Source of the DNA: BD2-11 sp965221785
GTDB lineage: Bacteria > Gemmatimonadota > Gemmatimonadetes > Longimicrobiales > Gaopeijiaceae
NCBI GenBank assembly: GCA_965221785.1
Contig: CBDCSR010000003.1
Location: 186,001 to 250,000 of the forward strand
Direction of reading: 5' to 3'
DNA length: 64,000 bases
Below are positions 31,395-39,213 of the stretch, piece by piece (position 1 is the stretch's first letter; each line of letters opens with the position of its first letter). Under the pieces are notes generated by a model. The model worked only from the letters and a program-made list of their open reading frames with translations, was not told the origin of the DNA and searched no databases. The position numbers were made by a program, and so were the translations under genes.

Positions 31395-33983
31395 TCAGAC
31401 GGTGTGGCGGGCTCTGATCGTCCTTGCCCGGCGCCGGGTCTTCGCTTCCTCGATCACATCGTACCAGGTCTCGAGGGCAGGGTCGCCGGCCAGCGCATCC
31501 AGGGCCTGACCGGCCTCGCGATCCGCGCGTTCGGCGAGGATCACCAGCCAGCGCTTGATGAGGCCGTCGGTGCGCAGGCTGAAGGTTGAGGAAGCAAGCC
31601 TGGACCTGTGGCCGCCGAGGCCGCCCCACCAGGGGTCGTACCAGGAGCCCAGCGCCCGGACCAGCGCCGCGATATCCGCCGTATCCCATTCGACCCAGGG
31701 CTCGGGGATGGCGCGCTCCCTGAGCCAGCCGGGCACGAGAAACCTGAGAATGTGGCGCGCCCTCGGCTCCCGGCCCTTCTGGACAAAGCTCACCACCGCC
31801 GGCGTGAACCGGCGGGCCGAGGCCATCAATCCGGCGCCCAGCCAGACCGCGCGCTGGGCCACGTCCATGCCCCGGGCGGCCACCCTGCGACGCAGCCGGT
31901 TCGCGAACTCCCCTCGCGGCACATGCACCAGCGCGGCCCACAGGAGCGCGTGCAGCGCCGACACCTGGGTCCGCGAACAGCGCGTGGGGAAGACACCGAG
32001 CAGCCGGGGCACGCCCCGCCGGGCCACCTCGGCGTACATGGAGTCGCCGGCAAGCGCGAAGAGATGGTTGTTGTGGTCCTTGCGGCGGCGGATGAGCGAC
32101 TCGTGCACTGCGACCAGCGCCTGCGCGCAGGGAAGCGGGTGCGCCCGGACGGCCCTCCGATACCACGCCGGCTCCTCCACGTAGGGCGTGATGTAGTAGC
32201 AGCCCACCGCCCGGGCGACCGCGTCCCCATCGAGCCCCTCCAGCGCATCCCCGCCGAGCCGCCCGATCTCGCCCATGCCGGCCAGGATCTGGTACGCGAA
32301 GCGCGGCACCGTGTCGGTGAAGGGCGGCGCCTTCGCGTGCTCTTCCTCAAGCCGGACGATCTCGTCGAGCGAAGGGAGATCGTCCCTTCCCACGAGACGG
32401 GGCAGACCGGCGAGCACCGATGCCAGGAGACCATCGTCGCGCGCCAATCGAACCCGCAGGCGTTCAATCGGGTCGTCCTCGAAGTGTTCCGGCATCGCGC
32501 CCATGTACGCGCGCCCGATCATATGCCAGAGCCATGGCGACCCCCGGCCCCGCGCCAGCGCGTCCTCGTGCTCGCGGACGCCCGCCATGAGCTTGATTCG
32601 TTGGTCGTGCAGGATGGGGTCTTCGGCTTCTTCCAGCCCGGGCACAGTCGGATCTCCATACCCCGGGAACGATCCTGAAGGTGCTCCGTATCCCGGAGCC
32701 GGCTCGCGGACCGAACGGCTCTCTCCCCTTCGATCGGTCGCGGAGGGCACCGGGTTGTCGGCCCAGTAGCGCGCCGGATGGGAGAGAAACTCGGCCAGCG
32801 GCACGCCCCGGTCGCCCACCACGAGGGTACGGGCGCCGGGGAACCGCTTCCTGAATTCCGCCAGTCCGCTGAGGCGCCCCAGTCGCAGTCCGCTCTTGAC
32901 TTCGATGCCAACCAGGTTTGGACCGCGGGAGAGCACGAAGTCGACCTCGTGCGCCCCGTCCGTCCAACTGGACAACTCCACCTCGTGCCCGGCCGTGTTG
33001 TGAAGGTGCGCGCCCACTCCGCTCTCGACGAGCCGCCCCCAGAAGGTGCGGTCGGCGCGAGCTTCCTCGAAGGTGTAGGTGAGCGGCGCCGTCATCAGCG
33101 CGGTATTGAGAACGTTCAGCTTGGGGCTCGAGGCCCTGCCCAGATACGGCTTGGCGGAGTACCTGGGAAGACCGGTGACGAGTCCCGCGTCCGAGAGCAG
33201 ATCGAGATAGGTCGCCAGCGTGGTCGTGTTTCCGGCCTCCTGCAACTGGCCCAGCATCTTGTTGTACGACAGCATCTGGCCGCAATAACGGGCGGCCAGT
33301 TCCATCAGGCGGCGCATGAGCGACGGCTTGTCCACCCGGGTCAGGGCGACGATGTCCCGCTCGATGGCGGGCGCGATGATCGTATCGAGAACAGCCTTTC
33401 GCCAGACTTCCAGGTTGCCGGCCACGGATGCCGTGCCGGGGTAGCCGCCGAAGAACAGGTATTCGTCGACGCCGAACCCAAACGCGGCCGACATCTCGGA
33501 GAAGGACCAGTGCTCGGCATGCACGGGCATGAAGCGCCCCGCAAGACTCTCATGGAGGCCGGTCAGCATGGACCAGGGCGCGGATCCGGAAACGATCACG
33601 CGCAGGGGGCAGCCGGTGCGGCGGTCCCGGTCCCACTGGACCTTTACGATGGTCGACCAGCCCTTGACGTACTGGACTTCGTCCAGGGCCAGGACAAAGC
33701 CCCGCGCGCTTTGCTCGGCGTCCTGGCGAGCCTTCTCCCAGGCGTCCAGGAGCCAGGTTGTACGCACCGAGTCGCCCTCCTCGCCCCGTTGGTGCGCATG
33801 TTTCGCGAGGCGCTCATCGACCGGGAAATAGCGGCTCGGGATGTCGACCCGCCGGAGCGCCTGGCGGATCATCGTCGTCTTGCCCGTTTGGCGGGGTCCG
33901 GTAAGCGCGACGATCCGCGGCGGATAGGGCCCGGTCAGGAAGTCGACGAGTTCGTCCAGCCGGGGTCGTTGGAAGGAGTGCAT
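31395..33983 (-). CDS. AAA_14/DUF4143 ATPase with large additional C-terminal helical domain
   Basis: Residues 1-408 form a standard AAA_14-DUF4143 protein: Walker A GPRQTGKTT (29-37), Walker B LALDEVQ (98-104), and the DUF4143 nuclease-like strands EVDFV (346-350) and GIEVKSG (359-365), which keep the acidic and Lys positions of the PD-(D/E)XK fold. Family members are about 380-420 residues; this one continues through a flexible linker (about 409-457) into a ~400-residue helical tail with Trp/Arg-rich segments and an end (EAGQALDALAGDP) that resembles C-terminal tails of large NACHT/STAND-type NTPases. Single gene with its own inverted-repeat operator. Family role is uncertain; toxin-antitoxin or defence functions have been suggested. 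Confidence 0.85.
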   Translation of the reverse strand: MHSFQRPRLDELVDFLTGPYPPRIVALTGPRQTGKTTMIRQALRRVDIPSRYFPVDERLAKHAHQRGEEGDSVRTTWLLDAWEKARQDAEQSARGFVLALDEVQYVKGWSTIVKVQWDRDRRTGCPLRVIVSGSAPWSMLTGLHESLAGRFMPVHAEHWSFSEMSAAFGFGVDEYLFFGGYPGTASVAGNLEVWRKAVLDTIIAPAIERDIVALTRVDKPSLMRRLMELAARYCGQMLSYNKMLGQLQEAGNTTTLATYLDLLSDAGLVTGLPRYSAKPYLGRASSPKLNVLNTALMTAPLTYTFEEARADRTFWGRLVESGVGAHLHNTAGHEVELSSWTDGAHEVDFVLSRGPNLVGIEVKSGLRLGRLSGLAEFRKRFPGARTLVVGDRGVPLAEFLSHPARYWADNPVPSATDRRGESRSVREPAPGYGAPSGSFPGYGDPTVPGLEEAEDPILHDQRIKLMAGVREHEDALARGRGSPWLWHMIGRAYMGAMPEHFEDDPIERLRVRLARDDGLLASVLAGLPRLVGRDDLPSLDEIVRLEEEHAKAPPFTDTVPRFAYQILAGMGEIGRLGGDALEGLDGDAVARAVGCYYITPYVEEPAWYRRAVRAHPLPCAQALVAVHESLIRRRKDHNNHLFALAGDSMYAEVARRGVPRLLGVFPTRCSRTQVSALHALLWAALVHVPRGEFANRLRRRVAARGMDVAQRAVWLGAGLMASARRFTPAVVSFVQKGREPRARHILRFLVPGWLRERAIPEPWVEWDTADIAALVRALGSWYDPWWGGLGGHRSRLASSTFSLRTDGLIKRWLVILAERADREAGQALDALAGDPALETWYDVIEEAKTRRRARTIRARHTV

Positions 33984-33988
33984 GGTAT

Positions 33989-34017
33989 ACTGTAAGCTAT
34001 CGCGTATGTGTTCTCAA
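33989..34017 (-). promoter_or_regulatory. Predicted sigma-70-like promoter of AAA/DUF4143 gene, leaderless
   Basis: On the minus strand TTGAGA (34012-34017) and TACAGT (33989-33994) are spaced 17 bases apart, which matches a housekeeping promoter at 9 of 12 positions. Transcription would start near 33982-33984, at the ATG, so the mRNA would be leaderless; no Shine-Dalgarno is visible before the start. Confidence 0.5.
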
Positions 34018-34026
34018 TAGCTTACA
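33991..34026 (-). promoter_or_regulatory. Perfect inverted-repeat operator overlapping the promoter
   Basis: TGTAAGCTAT (33991-34000) and ATAGCTTACA (34017-34026) form a perfect 10-bp inverted repeat with a 16-base spacer, AT-rich against the local GC. The arms cover the predicted -10 and -35 boxes, so a dimeric regulator binding here would block transcription. No regulator gene is adjacent. Confidence 0.6.
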
Positions 34027-34063
34027 CGAGCAGCTCGCGGGTACTCCCGTGACCACACGCAGG

Positions 34064-34091
34064 AAGGGCCGGGACAACCGTCCCGGCCCTT
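34064..34091 (-). terminator. Terminator-like hairpin downstream of BNR gene
   Basis: AAGGGCCGGGAC (34064-34075) pairs perfectly with GTCCCGGCCCTT (34080-34091) around a 4-base AACC loop, a very stable 12-bp stem about 60 bases past the stop of the sortilin-like gene. There is no long T-run, so it could also be a barrier to read-through into the ATPase promoter region. Confidence 0.55.
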
Positions 34092-34152
34092 CACCCGCGG
34101 TGCAGCTGATGCGGCCCGGCCTTGCCGAGCCGCGCTCAGATCGCGCCCGCGA

Positions 34153-37100
34153 TCACTCCCCGTCCGTAATCAGCAACAACCCCCGACTCCGCAGCATCTC
34201 GTTCAGCGCCGCCACGTCCTCCGCGATCAGCCTCTCCACGGCAGCGAGGTGCAACTGCAGTTGCTCGTGCAGGATGCCCTTCACCTCGGTTTCCTGGTCG
34301 GTCGGCGGGAAGTCGGCGTTCGAGAGGGCGTTGGTCAGGTAGCCCAGCTTCGACAGGAGGCGCGCCTCGAAGCGGACCGCGTCCTGCCCCTGGCCGGTCT
34401 GGCGCAGGTCCACCAGCGTCCCCTGCACCTCCGCGAGTTCGTCCTCCAGCTCCGAGATGGCGTCGGACAGGGTTTCGTCCTCGGCGAATCGGGCCATGGT
34501 CTCGAGCTGGACCCGGAGCGCCTCCACCCGGTGCACGGCCTCGCCCGCGGTCACGACGTCCTCGCGCACGTCCTCCAGGAAGGCGACCTGGTCCGCGATG
34601 TCGGCCTCGCTTCCCGCCGAGTGCGGGTCCTTGATGACGGTGAGCGGCTGCTCGTGCGTCGCGCCGTCCACGTTCAGGCGCACCGTGTACTGGCCCGGGG
34701 GCTGCAGAATGGAGATCTGGGACGCGCCGGGGGCCGGGCGACCCCCGTCCCCGACCATGATGTGCTCGGCGTACATCGGGCTGGTGTAGAGCATGATGGG
34801 ATCGTTGGGCTCGTCCCGGAGATCCCAGTAGATGCGGTTCACGCCGGCGTTGTTGCTGCCCTCCAGGGTGCGCACCACCGCGCCCATGCCGTTCACGATC
34901 TCGACGGTGGGGGCGTCGCCGGCAGGCTCTGCCAGCCAGTAGTTGAGGTAGGCCCCGTACTCCGGATCCACCCCGACGGTGGGATCGTCGTAGGGCACCG
35001 AAGGCGGCGTGATGGACCTGAAGCGGTAGGCGTCGCGGGGCGCGAACAGGTGCGAACCGGACGCCATGACCTCCGGGGTAAGCTGCTGCAGCGGCGCGAG
35101 ATCGTCGAGGATCCAGAAGCCGCGCCCGTAGGTGCCCACCACCAGGTCGTTGAAGTGCTCCTGGATGACGACGCCCGACACCGGGGCGGCGGGCAGGTTC
35201 TGCTGAAGCGGCTGCCAGTTGTCGCCGTCGTCGAAGGACACGTAGATGGCGTTCTCGGTGCCGACGTAGAGCAGGCCCTGCCGCTTCGTGTCCTCGATGA
35301 TGATCTTGGTGTAGCTCAGCATGCTGGGCGGAATGCCGTCCGTGATCTTCTCGAACGACTCGCCGTAGTCGCGCGTCCGGTAGACGTAGGGATCGCGCAC
35401 GTTCATCTGGTGCCCGTCGATGGCCACGTAGGCGGTGCCCGGGTCGAAGCGGGACGCGGCGATGCTGCGCACGGCCAGCCACTCGGGCAGATCGGGCATG
35501 TTTTCGGTCACGTTGGTCCAGTTGCCCCCGTTGTCGCGGGTGACGTGCAGCAGGCCGTCGTTGGTGCCCGCCCAGATCAGCCCTTGCTCGATGGGCGACT
35601 CGCTGATGCCGAACACCACGCCCGCGTACTCGACGCCGATGTTGTCGCCGGTGAGGCCGCCGGAGAAGCCCATGCGGCTGCGGTCGTTGAGCGAGAGGTC
35701 CGGGCTGATCACCTCCCAGCTCTGGCCGCCGTTCTGCGTGCGGTGCACGTGCTGGCTGCCGACGTATACCGTGGTGTTGTCGTGCGGGGAGATGTGGATC
35801 GGGGCATCCCAGACGAAGCGGTAGCGGACACCCTCCGCCGCGCCCCGGCTCTGCTCGGGCCAGACCTCGACGCCCCGCCACTGGCGCCGGTCCTCCTCGT
35901 AGCGCACGACGATGCCGCCGACCATGCCCGACCCGGAGGCCGAGGACCAGACGATGTTGGGGTCGACCGGATCGGGGGTGGCGAATCCGCTCTCGCCGCC
36001 GCCCACATGGTGCCACATGCCGCGCGGAATCCCGGTGATGCGGCGCTGGCCCTGGATGCGGCTGTTGCTGGGCCCGCGGTAGGTCGGCTCGTCCTGCTTG
36101 TTGCCGAGCACGTTGTAGGGAATCTCGTTGTCCACGGTCACGTGGTACATCTGCGCGTTGGTGAGCCGCTGGCGGTACCAGGTCTTGCCCCGGTTGATGG
36201 AGATGGAGAGCCCCTGGTCGTGCGCGACGATCATGCGGTCGCCGTTGCCCGGGTCGATCCACATGTCGTGGTGGTCGCCGCCCGGCGCGTCCTCGCGCGG
36301 GATCACGTTGATGGCGCGGCCGCCGTCGGTCGACACCGAGAAGGAGGCGGTCAGGAAGTACGCTTCGTCCTCGTCGTCGGGGGAGACCACGACCCGCGAG
36401 TAGTAGTGCGGGCGCCCCATGGCGTTGCGGTTGCGGGTGATGCGCGTCCAGTTGCGGCCGCCGTCCGTCGAACCCCAGACCTGGCCGTCCTCGGTCTCGC
36501 GGCCGTCCCACGGAATCCCGTCGCCGGTCTCGAGCATCGCGTAGACGCGCTGCGTGTTGGAGGGCGCGATCGCCACCGCGACCTTCCCTACCGGCAGGTT
36601 CGGCAGCCCGATGCCGTTGCCCGGACCATTCAGCTTCTCCCAGGTGTCGCCACCGTCACGCGAGACGTGCAGGCCGCCGCCGGATCCGCCGCTGGTGCGG
36701 CCGTAGGTGTGGATCTCCAGCTGCCAGGTCCCGGCAAACAGGTTGCGCGGGTTGACCGGGTCGAGGGCGATGTCGGAGCACCCGGTGTCCTCGTCCACGA
36801 AGAGCACGCGCTCCCAGCTCTCGCCGCCGTCCATGGTGCGGTAGACGCCGCGCTCCTGCTGAGGCCCGTAGGCATGCCCCAGCGCGCAGACGTAGACGAT
36901 GTCGGGATTGCTCGGATGGATGGCGAGCCGGGGAATGCGCCCCGTCTGCTCAAGCCCCATGAGCGTCCAGGTCTGGCCCGCGTCGGTCGACTTGTAGACC
37001 CCCTGCCCGATGGAGATGTGGCTGCGGATCTTCCCCTCGCCGGTCCCGGCCCAGACGATGTTGGGATCGGTCAGGGACACGCCCAGCGAGCCGATCGACT

Positions 37101-37374
37101 GCACCGGCTGGTCGTCGAAGATGGCGTCCCAGTTCACGCCGCCGTCGGTGGTCTTGTAGATGCCCCCGGAGGCGGCGCCGACGTAGTAGGTGTAGGGGTC
37201 GCTCGGCAGGCCGGCGGCCGCGGAGAAGCGGTTGCCCTCGGGCCCGATGTAGCGCCACTCGAGGTCGGCGTAGGCTTCGGGGGAGGGAGCCTGCTGGGCG
37301 GTGGCGGGCGCCGAGGCGGCGGCCAGGGTCAGGAGGAGGAAGAAGGCGGAGGTGCGGAATGCGGCGACGTTCAT
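34153..37374 (-). CDS. Sortilin/VPS10-like BNR-repeat exported glycosidase-like protein
   Basis: The start at 37374 gives a signal peptide (FFLLLTLAAASAPATAQ); an upstream codon run is polar and rejected. The 1073-residue mature protein has repeated BNR/Asp-box blades (GIYKTTDGGVNWD, GVYKSTDAGQTWT, YRTMDGGESWE, HVSRDGGDTWE, STDGGRNWT, HVTRDNGGNWT, RTRDYGESF), the signature of the VPS10/sortilin-like beta-propeller, then a beta domain and a helical C-terminal region (about 980-1073) with coiled-coil character. Such exported proteins are abundant in Gemmatimonadota and Bacteroidota, often called glycosyl hydrolases, but a true catalytic role is unproven. Terminated by the hairpin at 34064-34091. 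Confidence 0.9.
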   Translation of the reverse strand: MNVAAFRTSAFFLLLTLAAASAPATAQQAPSPEAYADLEWRYIGPEGNRFSAAAGLPSDPYTYYVGAASGGIYKTTDGGVNWDAIFDDQPVQSIGSLGVSLTDPNIVWAGTGEGKIRSHISIGQGVYKSTDAGQTWTLMGLEQTGRIPRLAIHPSNPDIVYVCALGHAYGPQQERGVYRTMDGGESWERVLFVDEDTGCSDIALDPVNPRNLFAGTWQLEIHTYGRTSGGSGGGLHVSRDGGDTWEKLNGPGNGIGLPNLPVGKVAVAIAPSNTQRVYAMLETGDGIPWDGRETEDGQVWGSTDGGRNWTRITRNRNAMGRPHYYSRVVVSPDDEDEAYFLTASFSVSTDGGRAINVIPREDAPGGDHHDMWIDPGNGDRMIVAHDQGLSISINRGKTWYRQRLTNAQMYHVTVDNEIPYNVLGNKQDEPTYRGPSNSRIQGQRRITGIPRGMWHHVGGGESGFATPDPVDPNIVWSSASGSGMVGGIVVRYEEDRRQWRGVEVWPEQSRGAAEGVRYRFVWDAPIHISPHDNTTVYVGSQHVHRTQNGGQSWEVISPDLSLNDRSRMGFSGGLTGDNIGVEYAGVVFGISESPIEQGLIWAGTNDGLLHVTRDNGGNWTNVTENMPDLPEWLAVRSIAASRFDPGTAYVAIDGHQMNVRDPYVYRTRDYGESFEKITDGIPPSMLSYTKIIIEDTKRQGLLYVGTENAIYVSFDDGDNWQPLQQNLPAAPVSGVVIQEHFNDLVVGTYGRGFWILDDLAPLQQLTPEVMASGSHLFAPRDAYRFRSITPPSVPYDDPTVGVDPEYGAYLNYWLAEPAGDAPTVEIVNGMGAVVRTLEGSNNAGVNRIYWDLRDEPNDPIMLYTSPMYAEHIMVGDGGRPAPGASQISILQPPGQYTVRLNVDGATHEQPLTVIKDPHSAGSEADIADQVAFLEDVREDVVTAGEAVHRVEALRVQLETMARFAEDETLSDAISELEDELAEVQGTLVDLRQTGQGQDAVRFEARLLSKLGYLTNALSNADFPPTDQETEVKGILHEQLQLHLAAVERLIAEDVAALNEMLRSRGLLLITDGE

Positions 37375-37480
37375 GGTGCGACTCGCGGAATATGGAAGTA
37401 GAGGGAGGGAAATCCGGAATCGGATCCCGGTCCAGCTTCGACCGGGTTCGCTGTGTCGATATTCAGGCGGGATCGGATCA

Positions 37481-38986
37481 TCAGGCAACCTCGCCGGCGG
37501 GCGCCAGACGCGAAACCACGGCCGCTCGGGTCGCAGCGACGATCATATCGATTTCCGCGGAGGTGACCGCGAAATGGGGCGTGTAGCGGACGGAGTTGGC
37601 GCCGCCGTGGATCACGCCTACGCCGCTGCGGCGCATCTCTTCTTCGATGCTTCCGGGTCCGTGGCTCCTGATCCCGGGCTCGAAGGCGCAGCTGACCAGG
37701 AGGCCGGTGCCCTGTATCCCGGCAATCGGCCCGTCCAGTTCGGAGGCCATCCGCTCGAGCTTCGCCACGAACTCGGCGCCGCGCGCGCGGATGTTCTCGC
37801 GCAACTCATCGGTGAGCGAAGAGAGCACGGCTACGGCCACCTCCAGCGCGCGCGGGTTGGTGGTCATGGTATTGCCGTATACGCCCCGCTTGTACATCGC
37901 CGCGGCCCGGGGCGTCATCGCCACGACCGAAAGCGGGTACTGGCCCGCGTTGAGCGCCTTGGAATACGTCTCCACGTCGGGAGGATCGGCGTCTTCGAAG
38001 CCCGGATAGTCGACGATCGAGAGGCATCCGTGCGCCCGCAGCCCGGCCTGGATGGAGTCGACCACCAGCAGACTGCCGTGGGCGCGGGAGAGGGCGCGCG
38101 CCGCGTCGTAGAACTCGCGGGTCACGGCCTTGCCGGGATTCCCCTCGCCCATCACCGGCTCCATGTAGAAGGCCTCGATGAACCAGCCTTGCTCCTCGGC
38201 GAGGGCGTAGAGATGGCGCAGCTGGCCGGTGTCGTTGGCGGGCACGGTGAGCGCGTCGTGATCGCGGAAGCTGGCGAGATTCTCCTGGTAGTAGCAGCGG
38301 GTGGAGTCCGATACCTGGGCGGGACGGCTGGTGCGCCCGTGGAATCCGCCCTCCAGCGCGAGGGTGCGGATGGCGGCCCCGTCGCGGGATCCTCCCGGGT
38401 CGGTAACCCGCTTGGCATGGATGTCCGCGAGGCGCGAAGCGAAGGTCATCGCCTCGGAGCCGCTGTTCAGGCACACGAAGCGCTCGAAGGGGCAGGCGCG
38501 GCCCGTGCGACGACCGATCTCGGCCTCCAGCACCTGCACCAGTCGGGCCTGACTCGGGCTGGCGGTCATGACGTTGGCCATGACTCGCGGCTCGCTCATG
38601 GCGTCGAGGATCGCCTGCGGCGCATGGCCGAGCCCCAGCATGCCGTAGCCGCCCGAATCGTGAATCACGGCGCCCATCGAGGTCACGATCCACGGGCCGC
38701 GGGCGGCGAGCGAGACGTAGGGATTGACCAGGTCGTCCGGATAGAAATTGAGGTAGCCGCGCTGCATCTCCCCTACCTGCTCGGCCTCGTCCAGGCGGGC
38801 GAGGTGCGGCAGCTGACGTTGGAAGCGGCGATGACACTCTGCCGCCTCGACGACTGCCTGCCGAAGAAGGGCGTCCCTCGCCGCGAAGCGCTCGATCACG
38901 TCGTCCGGAAGACCGGGCGACGCGCACGTCCCGCTCTGATCCCGGATCCCGCGAAGGATGGCAAGCGTGTCCTGGGACATCGGCAT
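37481..38986 (-). CDS. Class III PLP-dependent aminotransferase
   Basis: The 501-residue product matches the ornithine/acetylornithine/omega-aminotransferase fold: SLAARGPWIVTSMGAVIHDSGGYGMLGLG read in parts as the substrate-site start, LNSGSEAMTFASRLA (PLP phosphate loop), GGFHGRT, YMEPVMGEGNPG (conserved Glu-Pro), LVVDSIQAGL (PLP-nitrogen Asp; the usual ...DEVQTG is varied here), and the Schiff-base Lys in TYSKALNAGQYP. The enzyme transfers an amino group between an amine and 2-oxo acid in the cytoplasm; the exact substrate is unclear. The gene is 107 bp upstream of the sortilin-like gene on the same strand. Confidence 0.88.
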   Translation of the reverse strand: MPMSQDTLAILRGIRDQSGTCASPGLPDDVIERFAARDALLRQAVVEAAECHRRFQRQLPHLARLDEAEQVGEMQRGYLNFYPDDLVNPYVSLAARGPWIVTSMGAVIHDSGGYGMLGLGHAPQAILDAMSEPRVMANVMTASPSQARLVQVLEAEIGRRTGRACPFERFVCLNSGSEAMTFASRLADIHAKRVTDPGGSRDGAAIRTLALEGGFHGRTSRPAQVSDSTRCYYQENLASFRDHDALTVPANDTGQLRHLYALAEEQGWFIEAFYMEPVMGEGNPGKAVTREFYDAARALSRAHGSLLVVDSIQAGLRAHGCLSIVDYPGFEDADPPDVETYSKALNAGQYPLSVVAMTPRAAAMYKRGVYGNTMTTNPRALEVAVAVLSSLTDELRENIRARGAEFVAKLERMASELDGPIAGIQGTGLLVSCAFEPGIRSHGPGSIEEEMRRSGVGVIHGGANSVRYTPHFAVTSAEIDMIVAATRAAVVSRLAPAGEVA

Positions 38987-39174
38987 TTGGGCGGGCTCCG
39001 GGGTGGTCGTTGCGCGTGCGGGCGGAAGGTCAAGCTAGAAAAGCGGACGGCGATTGAAAACTCCCGCGCCCCCGGAGCGTCGGACGCCAATTCCATGGAT
39101 CCGCCGTCCCTGAACGTCGCCCGGCAAGCCGGCTCGCGTACCTTGTTCGGGTGTAGGAGCAGCAATGGCGACTC

Positions 39175-39190
39175 TCCGGCCCGGGCCGGA
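39175..39190 (+). promoter_or_regulatory. 16-bp perfect palindrome before the LVIVD gene
   Basis: TCCGGCCCGGGCCGGA is self-complementary and lies 23 bases before the ATG at 39214, between any promoter and the ribosome-binding site. It could be an operator or a leader hairpin limiting translation. At this GC a chance palindrome of this length is uncommon but possible. Confidence 0.35.
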
Positions 39191-39213
39191 CCCATCAACC
39201 TGGAGTTGGACTC

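Noticed and set aside
34249..37401. A very long open frame on the plus strand, opposite the BNR gene
   Set aside because: It is antisense to a well-supported gene, has no ribosome-binding site and no recognisable domain. Such frames are common in high-GC DNA with strong third-position bias.
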